Origin: Pseudotabrizicola sp051200875
Lineage (GTDB): Bacteria > Pseudomonadota > Alphaproteobacteria > Rhodobacterales > Rhodobacteraceae
DNA length: 64,000 bases
Direction: 5' to 3'
Assembly: GCF_051200875.1 (NCBI RefSeq)
Contig: NZ_CP195191.1
Location: 3,162,001 to 3,226,000, forward strand
Shown: piece by piece, positions 1 through 6,928 of the stretch
How positions within the stretch are numbered: position 1 is the first letter of the stretch
How the letters are laid out: every line of letters starts with the position of its first letter
Position numbers and translations under genes: made by a program
The notes under the pieces: model-generated
Told to the model about the DNA's origin: nothing
What the model saw: the letters and a program-made list of their open reading frames with translations, nothing else
Databases searched by the model: none

Positions 1-2
1 CC

Positions 3-341
3 AGCCCCGAAGACCTGCGCCCCGGCCCGTTGAACCCCACGCCGCAACCCGAGCAATTGGAGATCAACGATTATGTCGACAGGTCTCGCCGGATGCATCG
101 GAATGATCTGGAAAACATTCCTGCCTTTCTGGCGGTGGGGCTGCTGTTTGTGACGGTTGGCCCCGCGTTGTGGCTGGCACAAGGGCTGATGTATGGCTTT
201 GTCGCCGCACGTGCCGTGCATTTCATGGCCTATGCCACCAAGCAATCGCATGAGGTGCGGGCCACGTTTTACACCATCGGGTCGCTGATCGTGATCTATA
301 TGGCCCTGCATGTTCTGGCGCAGGTCTTGGCGCTGCCCTGA
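3..341 (+). CDS. MAPEG family membrane protein (5'-truncated by window edge)
   Basis: This is the C-terminal part of a small integral membrane protein of the MAPEG (microsomal glutathione S-transferase/leukotriene synthase) family. The reading frame is open to the window edge, so the true start lies upstream; the TTG at 30 is not convincing as a start. The family signature is visible as an Arg-x-x-Arg-x-x-x-Asn-Asp-x-Glu-Asn stretch before the second hydrophobic helix, followed by two more hydrophobic segments. Bacterial MAPEG proteins are about 130-150 aa and have three or four helices. The substrate cannot be told from sequence. It ends 2 bases before the convergent Lrp gene. Confidence 0.8.
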   Translation, partial: SPEDLRPGPLNPTPQPEQLEINDYVDRSRRMHRNDLENIPAFLAVGLLFVTVGPALWLAQGLMYGFVAARAVHFMAYATKQSHEVRATFYTIGSLIVIYMALHVLAQVLALP

Positions 342-343
342 CA

Positions 344-802
344 CTAGACCGCAAGCGCGGTGGTTTTTAGCACGGTGCGCAGGGCGAAGGAGGATTGCAT
401 CTGCCGCACGCCGGGCAGGCGGGACAGGAATTGGCGATGGATGCGGGCAAAGTCTTCGGTGTCTTCGACCATCATTTTTAGCAGATAGTCGGCGCTGCCT
501 GCCATCAGGTGACATTCCAGAATGTCGGGGATGCGGGCGACCTCGCGCTCGAAGGCGTCGAGCAGTTCCTCGGCCTGACCTTCCAGCGTGATTTCGACAA
601 AGACAGTGGTGTTGCGGCCTAGTTTTCGCGGCTCGAGCAGGGCCACGAAAGCGGCGATGTAGCCTTCTTCCTCCAGCCTTTGGGTGCGGCGGTGGCAGGC
701 TGACGGCGAAAGGTTCACGCGTTCGGAAAGCTCGGCATTGGTGATGCGGCCTTCCTTTTGCAGGACATTCAGGATGCGGCGGTCGGTTGCGTCAAGATCC
801 AT
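344..802 (-). CDS. Lrp/AsnC family transcriptional regulator
   Basis: This 152-residue protein has the standard Lrp/AsnC layout. An N-terminal winged helix-turn-helix (about residues 4-50, with an S-P-S-A-C-H-R-R recognition helix) is followed by a RAM effector-binding domain (about 65-145). Lrp proteins form octamers or hexadecamers and respond to amino acids. It is divergently transcribed from alanine dehydrogenase across a 150-base gap. In alphaproteobacteria and mycobacteria this arrangement usually marks an alanine-responsive activator of ald (AldR-type). That role is inferred from position. The ATG at 802 matches the family N-terminus. Confidence 0.92.
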   Translation of the reverse strand: MDLDATDRRILNVLQKEGRITNAELSERVNLSPSACHRRTQRLEEEGYIAAFVALLEPRKLGRNTTVFVEITLEGQAEELLDAFEREVARIPDILECHLMAGSADYLLKMMVEDTEDFARIHRQFLSRLPGVRQMQSSFALRTVLKTTALAV

Positions 803-834
803 AGCGGCGGGATTTTCTTCGAAGACTGAGCCAA

Positions 835-856
835 ATTCCGCATGATCCTACGAAAT
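835..856. promoter_or_regulatory. imperfect dyad in the lrp-ald divergent promoter, candidate Lrp-type site
   Basis: Arms attccg (835-840) and cgaaat (851-856) form an imperfect inverted repeat around a 10-base spacer, between the divergent lrp-like and ald starts. Lrp proteins bind degenerate AT-flanked dyads, so this is a reasonable candidate for autoregulation and ald activation. It is one weak site and could be chance. Confidence 0.3.
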
Positions 857-952
857 ACTGGGGCGTCTGTCACCGATGTTTCAAAGCAATTGCGGCTGAG
901 TCGGGTGATCCTTTCTGAATAAGCCGGCCCAGAGTTCGGCAGGGAGGATAAA

Positions 953-2071
953 ATGAAGATCGGATGCCCCAAGGAAATCAAGCCGCAGGAATTCCGCGTT
1001 GGGATGACCCCGAATGCAGCCCGTGAGGCGGTTGGCCATGGCCACGAGGTCGTGGTTGAAACCAATGCCGGGATGGGGGCGGGCTTTACGGACGCAGATT
1101 ACGTTGCGGCGGGGGCCAAGATCTTGGCCAGCGCCGATGAGGTGTTTGCGGTTTCGGACATGATCGTAAAGGTCAAGGAGCCGCAGGCGGTGGAGCGTGC
1201 CCGGCTGCGCGAAGGGCAGCTTTTGTTCACTTATCTGCATCTGGCACCGGACCCGGAGCAGACCCGTGACTTGCTGAAGTCCGGTGTGACGGCGATTGCC
1301 TATGAAACCGTGACCGACCGCGCAGGCGGTTTGCCGCTGCTGGCGCCGATGTCGGAAGTGGCGGGGCGTCTGGCGCCGCAAGTCGGTGCATGGACGCTGC
1401 AAAAGGCCAATGGTGGCCGGGGTGTACTGCTGGGCGGCGTGCCGGGCGTTTTACCGGCGAAAGTGGTTGTGATTGGCGGCGGTGTTGTTGGCACCCATGC
1501 GGCCAAGGTTGCCGCCGGGATGGGCGCGGATGTGACCGTGCTGGACCGTTCGCTGCCGCGCCTGCGCTATCTGGACGATGTGTTCGGCCGCGATTTCAAA
1601 AACGCCTATGCCAGCGCCGGGGCGACTGCGGAACTGGTGGCAGAGGCAGATCTGGTGATCGGCGCTGTGCTGATTCCCGGTGCCGCCGCGCCGAAGCTGG
1701 TTTCGAAAGCGCAGCTTTCGACGATGAAGCCGGGGGCCGCGATTGTGGATGTGGCGATTGACCAGGGCGGGTGCTTTGAAACCAGCCGGGCGACGACGCA
1801 CCAAGACCCGATCTATGAGGTTGATGGCATCATGCATTACTGCGTGGCGAACATGCCGGGGGCAGTGGCGCGGACCTCGACCATTGCCTTGGGCAATGCC
1901 ACGCTGCCGTTCATGCTGGCTTTGGCGGACAAGGGCTGGAAGCAGGCCTGCGCCGATGATCCGCATTTGAAGGCTGGTCTGAACACCCACGCCGGAAAGC
2001 TGACCTATGCAGCCGTTGGCGAGGCGCTTGGTCTTCCTTCGATCAGCGCCGATGCCGCGATGAAACTCTGA
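953..2071 (+). CDS. ald: alanine dehydrogenase
   Basis: NAD-dependent L-alanine dehydrogenase interconverts L-alanine and pyruvate plus ammonia in the cytoplasm. At 372 residues the protein has the usual length. The N-terminus (M-K-I-G-C-P-K-E-I-K) carries the conserved substrate-binding motif of AlaDH/PNT proteins. A Rossmann motif (V-V-I-G-G-G-V-V-G) lies near residues 169-180, and the N-M-P-G-A-V-A-R-T-S-T segment near residue 300 is characteristic. A purine-rich ribosome site (agggagga) precedes the ATG. The gene is followed by an intrinsic terminator and is probably monocistronic under the divergent Lrp-type regulator. Confidence 0.97.
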   Translation: MKIGCPKEIKPQEFRVGMTPNAAREAVGHGHEVVVETNAGMGAGFTDADYVAAGAKILASADEVFAVSDMIVKVKEPQAVERARLREGQLLFTYLHLAPDPEQTRDLLKSGVTAIAYETVTDRAGGLPLLAPMSEVAGRLAPQVGAWTLQKANGGRGVLLGGVPGVLPAKVVVIGGGVVGTHAAKVAAGMGADVTVLDRSLPRLRYLDDVFGRDFKNAYASAGATAELVAEADLVIGAVLIPGAAAPKLVSKAQLSTMKPGAAIVDVAIDQGGCFETSRATTHQDPIYEVDGIMHYCVANMPGAVARTSTIALGNATLPFMLALADKGWKQACADDPHLKAGLNTHAGKLTYAAVGEALGLPSISADAAMKL

Positions 2072-2152
2072 GGGTCCTCCCGCCCTTAGGCGAAAGGGCG
2101 CCCCCACCCAAGAAGGGGTGTTCTTCTCCCTCGGGGCCGATGTGCCCCGATT

Positions 2153-2187
2153 GCCTGCTGGTCTTGAGACCGGCAGGCTTTGTTTTT
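2153..2187 (+). terminator. intrinsic terminator downstream of ald
   Basis: An 11-bp stem (gcctgctggtc / gaccggcaggc, one G-T-type mismatch, loop ttga) occupies 2153-2178 and is followed by tttgttttt. It lies 80 bases after the ald stop codon, in the right orientation to end ald transcription. Confidence 0.8.
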
Positions 2188-2199
2188 GGGGCATTTGGC

Positions 2200-2235
2200 C
2201 AAAAGAAAACGGGCGGCGGAAGGTCCGTCGCCCGT
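2200..2235 (-). terminator. intrinsic terminator downstream of mscL
   Basis: Arms at 2209-2219 and 2225-2235 form a GC-rich 11-bp stem with one mismatch. Read on the minus strand it is followed by a ttttctttt tract. It lies about 50 bases beyond the mscL stop. The same T-tract pattern recurs after the minus-strand gene ending at 34903. Confidence 0.75.
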
Positions 2236-2282
2236 TCAGTCTTCATTTGTTGAAATACGGGTAAACTTGGCCGGAAGGCCGG

Positions 2283-2708
2283 TTACTTTTTAAGAGAGTC
2301 GCGGATTTCCATCAGGATATCGAGTTCGGTCGGGCCAGCCGGAGCGGCTGCAGCTTCGGCGGCTTCTTTCTTGGCGGTGGCTTCTTTCAGGCGGTTGACG
2401 GCCTTGACCAGCAGGAACACGACCCAAGCGATGATCAGGAAGTTGATCACGGCGGTCAGGAAGGCGCCATAGGCGAAGACAGGTGCACCGGCCTCTTTGG
2501 CGGCGGCGAGAGAGGCTGGGTTGGTGCCCGAAAGGTCGATGAAGAGGTTCGAGAAGTCGATCCCGCCAGTGACGAGGCCGATGATGGGGTTGATCAGGTC
2601 GGCAACCAGCGAGTTGACGATGGCCGTAAAGGCCGCACCGATGATGATACCTACGGCAAGGTCAACGACGTTGCCCTTGGCGATAAAGCTCTTGAATTCG
2701 TTAAGCAT
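2283..2708 (-). CDS. mscL: large-conductance mechanosensitive channel MscL
   Basis: MscL is an inner-membrane homopentameric channel that opens under membrane tension to release solutes during hypo-osmotic shock. The protein is 141 residues starting at M-L-N-E-F-K-S-F, the conserved amphipathic N-terminal helix. Pore helix TM1 (about 14-42) has the glycine-rich G-N-V-V-D-L-A-V-G-I-I-I-G-A-A-F pattern, TM2 is about 80-104, and a charged cytoplasmic helix ends the protein. A longer reading frame extends upstream, but the ATG at 2708 is the family start. Its own terminator follows. Confidence 0.97.
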   Translation of the reverse strand: MLNEFKSFIAKGNVVDLAVGIIIGAAFTAIVNSLVADLINPIIGLVTGGIDFSNLFIDLSGTNPASLAAAKEAGAPVFAYGAFLTAVINFLIIAWVVFLLVKAVNRLKEATAKKEAAEAAAAPAGPTELDILMEIRDSLKK

Positions 2709-2848
2709 ATTACTGTTCCCTTTGTCCGCCGCCTGTTCCGGCGATCGTGAGTTTTGGTGTGCCCCCGGTATGTGGCGCAATGAATATTGCACAGAGTCTG
2801 AATAATTGGCAGGGGGAATTATCTGAAAGTCTCGTCTGTGCCGCTGGG

Positions 2849-3442
2849 TTAGCTTGCGCGTGACGTCAACTCGCGCACCATTGTGGTCGAGCGGGTGAAG
2901 CCGAAGACGTGACGCAGCCAGCCCAGGGTTTCGCTTTTCCAAGGGGCAAAGCCCATGCGTTCGTAAAGCGCGCGGGCGCGCACATTGGCGTCGATCACGT
3001 CGAGACGGACGGTGTCGTAACCGCGCCAACGGGCTTCGGAGACCAGCGCATCAACAAGGGCTGAACCGATGCCGCGGCCGCGCCATTCCCGTGCGACGCA
3101 GATGCCGTCGATCAGGAAGCGGTCATTGTCGACTTCGCTTTGAAGAAGCCGCAGAAGAAGCTGTCGCCAAAGCCCGCCAAAGCGCCCATAGACGGCATGA
3201 AGATCATTGGCTGAGCCACTGGCGAAACTTCCTGCTGGGGATTTGAAGCCTGCGATGCCGAGTAGGGCCCCATCATCGCCAAGGACATAAAGGCAGTGAT
3301 CCGGTCGCAAGGCGCGGGTCAGGAAAGCAACGGCGCGCGGTTCCGGGCCAAGGATCCGGCCCAATTTGCTGCCAAAGGCTTGCCAGTACAGACGGGCGGC
3401 GTCTTCGCGGTAGCGCTCTGGTAAGCTGTGTCTGACCAGCAC
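2849..3442 (-). CDS. GNAT family N-acetyltransferase
   Basis: This 197-residue protein is a GCN5-related N-acetyltransferase, transferring acetyl from acetyl-CoA to an unidentified amine. The acetyl-CoA pyrophosphate-binding loop is visible as R-G-R-G-I-G in motif A (about residue 125), followed by the alpha-helix S-A-L-V-D-A-L-V. The downstream V-R-L-D-V-I-D-x-N-x-R-A-R-A-L-Y-E-R-M-G-F motif B is also typical. Its start faces the azlC gene across about 75 bases. No substrate can be assigned from the neighbours. Confidence 0.9.
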   Translation of the reverse strand: MLVRHSLPERYREDAARLYWQAFGSKLGRILGPEPRAVAFLTRALRPDHCLYVLGDDGALLGIAGFKSPAGSFASGSANDLHAVYGRFGGLWRQLLLRLLQSEVDNDRFLIDGICVAREWRGRGIGSALVDALVSEARWRGYDTVRLDVIDANVRARALYERMGFAPWKSETLGWLRHVFGFTRSTTMVRELTSRAS

Positions 3443-3516
3443 CCGGATGGTTCCCTCTTTCGCTTGGCTGTGAAAATGCCTAAGCCTTCCGGACAGAACG
3501 GTAAAGTCCCCGGATT

Positions 3517-4236
3517 ATGGCCAGCCCCAAGACCAAAGCATTTTTGCGCGGATGCCTCGCCTCGGCACCGTTTATCATTGTTGTCGTGCCATTTGCCCTG
3601 TTGTTCGGCGTGGTCGCGACCGAGGCTGGATTGGACCTTTTGAAGGTCATGCTGTTTTCGGTCAGCGTCTTTGCAGGGGCATCGCAATTTGCCGCGCTGC
3701 AATTGATGCAGGAGCAGGCCCCTGTGCTGGTGATCCTTGCGACATCCTTGGCGGTCAATCTGCGGATGGTCATGTATTCCGTGGCCGTGGCCCCGCATTT
3801 GGGGGGCGCGCCCTTGGGAACAAGGGTGTTGATGGCCTATTTCCTTGTGGATCAAAGCTTTGCCGCCAGCACGGTCGAGTTTGAAAAGCGTCCAGATCAG
3901 TCGCTTGGCGAGAAGGTTGCGTTTTTCTTCGGCTCTGTCGCGCCGATTGCGCCCTTGTGGTTTGGCGCGTCGATGGCAGGTGCGATGATCGGTCAGGCGA
4001 TTCCACCGGAATATGCCTTGGATTTTGCGGTGCCGATTACCTTTTTGGCGATCACCGCGCCGATGCTGCGCAGCATTCCGCATGTGATTTCGGCGGGGGT
4101 GTCTATTCTGGTCGCCTTGCTTTTGGCGGGGATGCCCTATGGCACCGGATTGCTGGTTGCGGCGGTATTGGCAATGGCCGCAGGGGCCGGGTCAGAGATC
4201 TGGCTGGAGCGGAGGGGACGGGCAGATGAAGGTTGA
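3517..4236 (+). CDS. azlC: AzlC family permease (branched-chain amino acid exporter large subunit)
   Basis: AzlC proteins are the large inner-membrane subunit of AzlCD, a two-component exporter for branched-chain amino acids and analogues. The 239-residue protein has five to seven hydrophobic segments and the conserved F-A-G-A-S-Q-F-A stretch near residues 55-62, a hallmark of the family. The short AzlD partner follows with an 11-base overlap (4226-4236), indicating translational coupling. The actual substrate is not shown by sequence. Confidence 0.93.
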   Translation: MASPKTKAFLRGCLASAPFIIVVVPFALLFGVVATEAGLDLLKVMLFSVSVFAGASQFAALQLMQEQAPVLVILATSLAVNLRMVMYSVAVAPHLGGAPLGTRVLMAYFLVDQSFAASTVEFEKRPDQSLGEKVAFFFGSVAPIAPLWFGASMAGAMIGQAIPPEYALDFAVPITFLAITAPMLRSIPHVISAGVSILVALLLAGMPYGTGLLVAAVLAMAAGAGSEIWLERRGRADEG

Positions 4237-4549
4237 TCCGGCGCTGTACTGGACTGTTGTGCCGATCTTGGGGATTGGCACTTTCCTGATCCGGTTTTCG
4301 TTTCTGGGTGTGCTGGGAAATCGGCCCCTGCCGCCGGGGTTGCGCCGCGCCTTGCGCTACACGGCTGTGGCTATTCTGCCGGGCTTGGTTGCCCCTGCGG
4401 TGCTGTGGCCCCCGGCGACCGATGGCGTGACAGATGTTCCGCGTCTTGCGGCGGCCTGTGTCACGCTGTTGGTGGGAATTGTCACGCGCAGCGTGATTGG
4501 CGCCATCCTTGCGGGCGGCGCCACCTTGTACAGCTTGCTTTGGCTTTGA
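4226..4549 (+). CDS. azlD: AzlD family membrane protein (exporter small subunit)
   Basis: This 107-residue membrane protein has four hydrophobic segments and the AzlD pattern G-x-x-T-F-L-I-R-F-S-F early, then L-R-x-x-L-R-Y-T-A-V-A-I-L-P before the second half. The ATG at 4226 lies inside the azlC end, so the pair is co-translated. A longer in-frame extension to 4139 is only the azlC shadow. AzlD is required together with AzlC for export. The stop codon abuts the convergent lipoprotein gene with no gap. Confidence 0.92.
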   Translation: MKVDPALYWTVVPILGIGTFLIRFSFLGVLGNRPLPPGLRRALRYTAVAILPGLVAPAVLWPPATDGVTDVPRLAAACVTLLVGIVTRSVIGAILAGGATLYSLLWL

Positions 4550-5167
4550 TCAGTCTTTCAGGCGAGGATCGCCGGCCTGCACCAGCAGAACACCGTGATT
4601 GTCGTCGGTGTCGTTATCGGTGTGCTTGACCGTGATCACGCCCGGCATTTCGCCGAAGGCTTCCATGAACTGGCGTGGATACCATGTCTTTGGCAGGCTT
4701 TCGAAGCCCGGCACCTCGGTCAGGATCGACGAGATTGACTTGCTGCACTGCGCCTTTGGCACAGCACCGTAAGCCTTGACCTTTTGGGTGATCAGCGCCG
4801 CGGTTTCCGGGCTGACAAGCAGGGTCTGTTCCCAGACGTCGTAAGTTTCCCGGGCGTGATAGTCGATGTAGTAGCTGACCATTTTCGGAGACATGCCGAA
4901 ATGCACATCGTTCCGTTCTGGCAGTTTGGGATGGTGCCACGTTCCGGCGGGGTCAAAGATCAGCCGTTCAGAGCCGTTGATCATCAGACCGGAATGTGCG
5001 CCGCTGCCGTTGCGGGTCGAAGTGACCGTAAACAGCGTAATGGCGGTTGGCCCGCTATGGACGTAGCGGGCCTGAGCCACGGCTTCGTCTGATGCCCATT
5101 TGGGTTCTGCTCCGCCACAGGCGACCAGCGTTGTCAGAGCCAAAACGGCAATCAGCAGACGAAACAT
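4550..5167 (-). CDS. putative lipoprotein with permuted papain-like (YiiX/LRAT-type) features
   Basis: The 205-residue protein starts with a lipoprotein signal peptide whose lipobox is L-V-A-C17, so it should be anchored in the envelope. I do not recognise it as a named family with certainty. It has H58 in a G-A-H-S-G-L-M-I segment and C141 in A-Q-C-S-K-S-I, about 80 residues later. A His-first, Cys-later order with H-x-G and C-S motifs resembles permuted papain-like amidohydrolases (YiiX/YaeF, LRAT). It would then be a lipid or peptide amidase. This is inference from two motifs; it could be an unrelated conserved lipoprotein. Confidence 0.6.
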   Translation of the reverse strand: MFRLLIAVLALTTLVACGGAEPKWASDEAVAQARYVHSGPTAITLFTVTSTRNGSGAHSGLMINGSERLIFDPAGTWHHPKLPERNDVHFGMSPKMVSYYIDYHARETYDVWEQTLLVSPETAALITQKVKAYGAVPKAQCSKSISSILTEVPGFESLPKTWYPRQFMEAFGEMPGVITVKHTDNDTDDNHGVLLVQAGDPRLKD

Positions 5168-5194
5168 ATTGAAACCAACTAAGTTCTAGAGGAA

Positions 5195-5329
5195 TCAGGC
5201 GTTGACGAGTGCCATGAAAATCAGCGTCGCGATCGAAATGCCAGCGCCCCACATGACCATGCGGATGAAGCCTGCAAAGGTCTTTTCCTGAACGCGGATA
5301 TCCATGCTGCCATGCTTGTGTTCGGCCAT
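5195..5329 (-). CDS. aa3-type cytochrome c oxidase subunit IV
   Basis: This 44-residue protein is the tiny single-helix subunit IV of aa3 cytochrome c oxidase, an inner-membrane accessory subunit in Rhodobacter and Paracoccus relatives. It is read from the ATG at 5329 to the TGA at 5195-5197. It has a His-rich N-terminus (M-A-E-H-K-H-G), the conserved block M-D-I-x-x-Q-E-K-T-F-A-G-F-x-R-M-V, and one transmembrane helix ending A-L-V-N-A. It is easily missed because of its size. No other oxidase subunit gene is nearby. Confidence 0.88.
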   Translation of the reverse strand: MAEHKHGSMDIRVQEKTFAGFIRMVMWGAGISIATLIFMALVNA

Positions 5330-5429
5330 TTTTCAGTCCCTTCCGAAAGTGTTGTCTTTGCCATAACTGATTCAGTTCCGGCTGTCACGGGGCGCAATGC
5401 GCGACAAAGATGCCTGTTACATATGGGTT

Positions 5430-5930
5430 TCAGGCGGAGCCGTCGCCCGCATCGCCGCCGAGCCAGCCGCGCTCCAGTTGAAACCCGATCCGGCGAGCGG
5501 GTTCTTCGGGTTCAAGCTTCGGGATGGCGCGCAAGACGACGTTCAGCTGGCTGACATGCTGGATGAGTTGGGTTTTCAGCCCGTCTTCATCGTAGCCATA
5601 GAAGGTCAGGATATCGGGTTCGAAAAAGCCGACACCTTCGATTTGCAGCACGCCCGCATCGCCGCCTGCAAAGCCCATGGCCACCTCTTCGGCACTGTCG
5701 AGTTGCTCCTCGAAATTGCGGATGTATAGGATGACGCGCTCATAGGCCCATTCGGCCTCGCTTTTCTCTTTTACCGGGCGCCGGGACATGGCGCGGGGAA
5801 GCGGTTTTTGTTCTGCGCTTGCCGGGGCTTCGGGGTCTGAATGGACAGCGGCAGCGCGTGGCAGCGCTTCGCCTTCTGCCAGTTCAGCGGTGGTGGAAAT
5901 ATCAGTTACGGGTTCGATTGCCATTGCCAT
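5430..5930 (-). CDS. DUF6173-like conserved protein
   Basis: This 166-residue soluble protein has no signal peptide. The first 50 residues are low-complexity, Ala/Pro/Glu-rich and probably disordered. The conserved part (about 58-155) has E-W-A-Y-E-R-x-I-L-Y-I-x-N-F-E, then E-V-A-M-G-F-A-G-G-D-A-G-V and H-V-S-Q-L-N-V. I recognise this as a protein common in Rhodobacteraceae, probably DUF6173. No biochemical role is known to me. Its start overlaps the end of the MBL hydrolase gene by 25 bases, so it is the last gene of the acyl-CoA dehydrogenase-MBL operon. Confidence 0.75.
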   Translation of the reverse strand: MAMAIEPVTDISTTAELAEGEALPRAAAVHSDPEAPASAEQKPLPRAMSRRPVKEKSEAEWAYERVILYIRNFEEQLDSAEEVAMGFAGGDAGVLQIEGVGFFEPDILTFYGYDEDGLKTQLIQHVSQLNVVLRAIPKLEPEEPARRIGFQLERGWLGGDAGDGSA

Positions 5931-6928
5931 GCTCCTTGCCCGTCAAGGTGGCGCGAAACATCACCCCGGCGCAAGAGATGGTTCAGGTGGGCGACAGTTT
6001 CCACCAAGGCCAGCCCGTATTCAGCGGGGCCAATTTCGCGTTTGAACAACGGTGCAAAGCAACCATGTGCGGTGCGCGGCGTGGTCAGGTGATCGCGCAG
6101 GCGATCCAGCGCGCCAAGGTGATTTTCGATCATCTGGGAAAGGCGCAGGGGCAGGCCATAGAAGGGCAACTTGTGGCCGGGCAGGACAAACTGGTTGTCA
6201 CGGGCAAGGGGTTGAAACCGTGCGCAGCTTTCCAGCCAGTCTTTGAGCGGGTCGGCCTCGGGCTCGGTCGGGTAGACTCCGATATTGGCGGAAATGCCGG
6301 GCAAAAGCTGGTCGCCGCCAAGGATGAGGTCGTTCGACCAGAAGGTTGCATGGTCTGGCGCATGGCCCGACCCCAGACGGATTGTCCAGTCGCGCCCGCC
6401 CATCCGAAGGCTTTGCCCTTCGGTCAGCGAGGTCAGGCCAACCGGCATCGGGTAAACGACATCGCAAAAGTTGAAGGGGCGTTCTTCGGCGCGTTTGGCC
6501 AGCAGGTCGGGGGGCACACCAGCGCGGGTGTAATAGGCCATACCCTGTGGCGTGGTCTTTGGCTGTTCGTCCAGCGTCAGCATCCGGGCGTAAAGCCAAG
6601 CGGTGCGGGTCATGCAAAGCTCTACCCCACGCGCTTGAAACCACCCGGCCAGCCCGACGTGATCGGGGTGGTGGTGGGTGACGATCAAGCGGCGGACAGG
6701 TTTGCCCGACAGTGGCCCGGATAGCAGTTTTTCCCAGATCGCGCGACCGCGGCCTGTATTCAGGCCAGTGTCGAGGATCGTCCAGCCATCGCCATCATCC
6801 AGTGCAAAGACATTCACATGGTCCAGCGCCATGGGCAGGGGCAGCCTGATCCACAGGATGCCCTCGGCCACTTCCAGAACCTCCCCTTCGGGCGGGGTGG
6901 CCTCGAAGGGAAAGCGGATCATGCTCAT
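5906..6928 (-). CDS. MBL fold metallo-hydrolase
   Basis: This 340-residue metallo-beta-lactamase-fold hydrolase has a complete dinuclear metal site. The H-x-H-x-D-H motif is at residues 85-90, a G-S-G-H-A-P-D-H histidine follows, then G-G-D-Q and a late L-P-G-H-K. The layout with an extended C-terminal winged-helix-like region resembles the LACTB2/hydroxyacylglutathione hydrolase branch. Its ATG overlaps the acyl-CoA dehydrogenase stop by 4 bases (ATGA). Thioester or lactone hydrolysis linked to fatty-acid or dimethylsulfoniopropionate-type catabolism is a plausible but unproven role. Confidence 0.9.
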   Translation of the reverse strand: MSMIRFPFEATPPEGEVLEVAEGILWIRLPLPMALDHVNVFALDDGDGWTILDTGLNTGRGRAIWEKLLSGPLSGKPVRRLIVTHHHPDHVGLAGWFQARGVELCMTRTAWLYARMLTLDEQPKTTPQGMAYYTRAGVPPDLLAKRAEERPFNFCDVVYPMPVGLTSLTEGQSLRMGGRDWTIRLGSGHAPDHATFWSNDLILGGDQLLPGISANIGVYPTEPEADPLKDWLESCARFQPLARDNQFVLPGHKLPFYGLPLRLSQMIENHLGALDRLRDHLTTPRTAHGCFAPLFKREIGPAEYGLALVETVAHLNHLLRRGDVSRHLDGQGAWQWQSNP

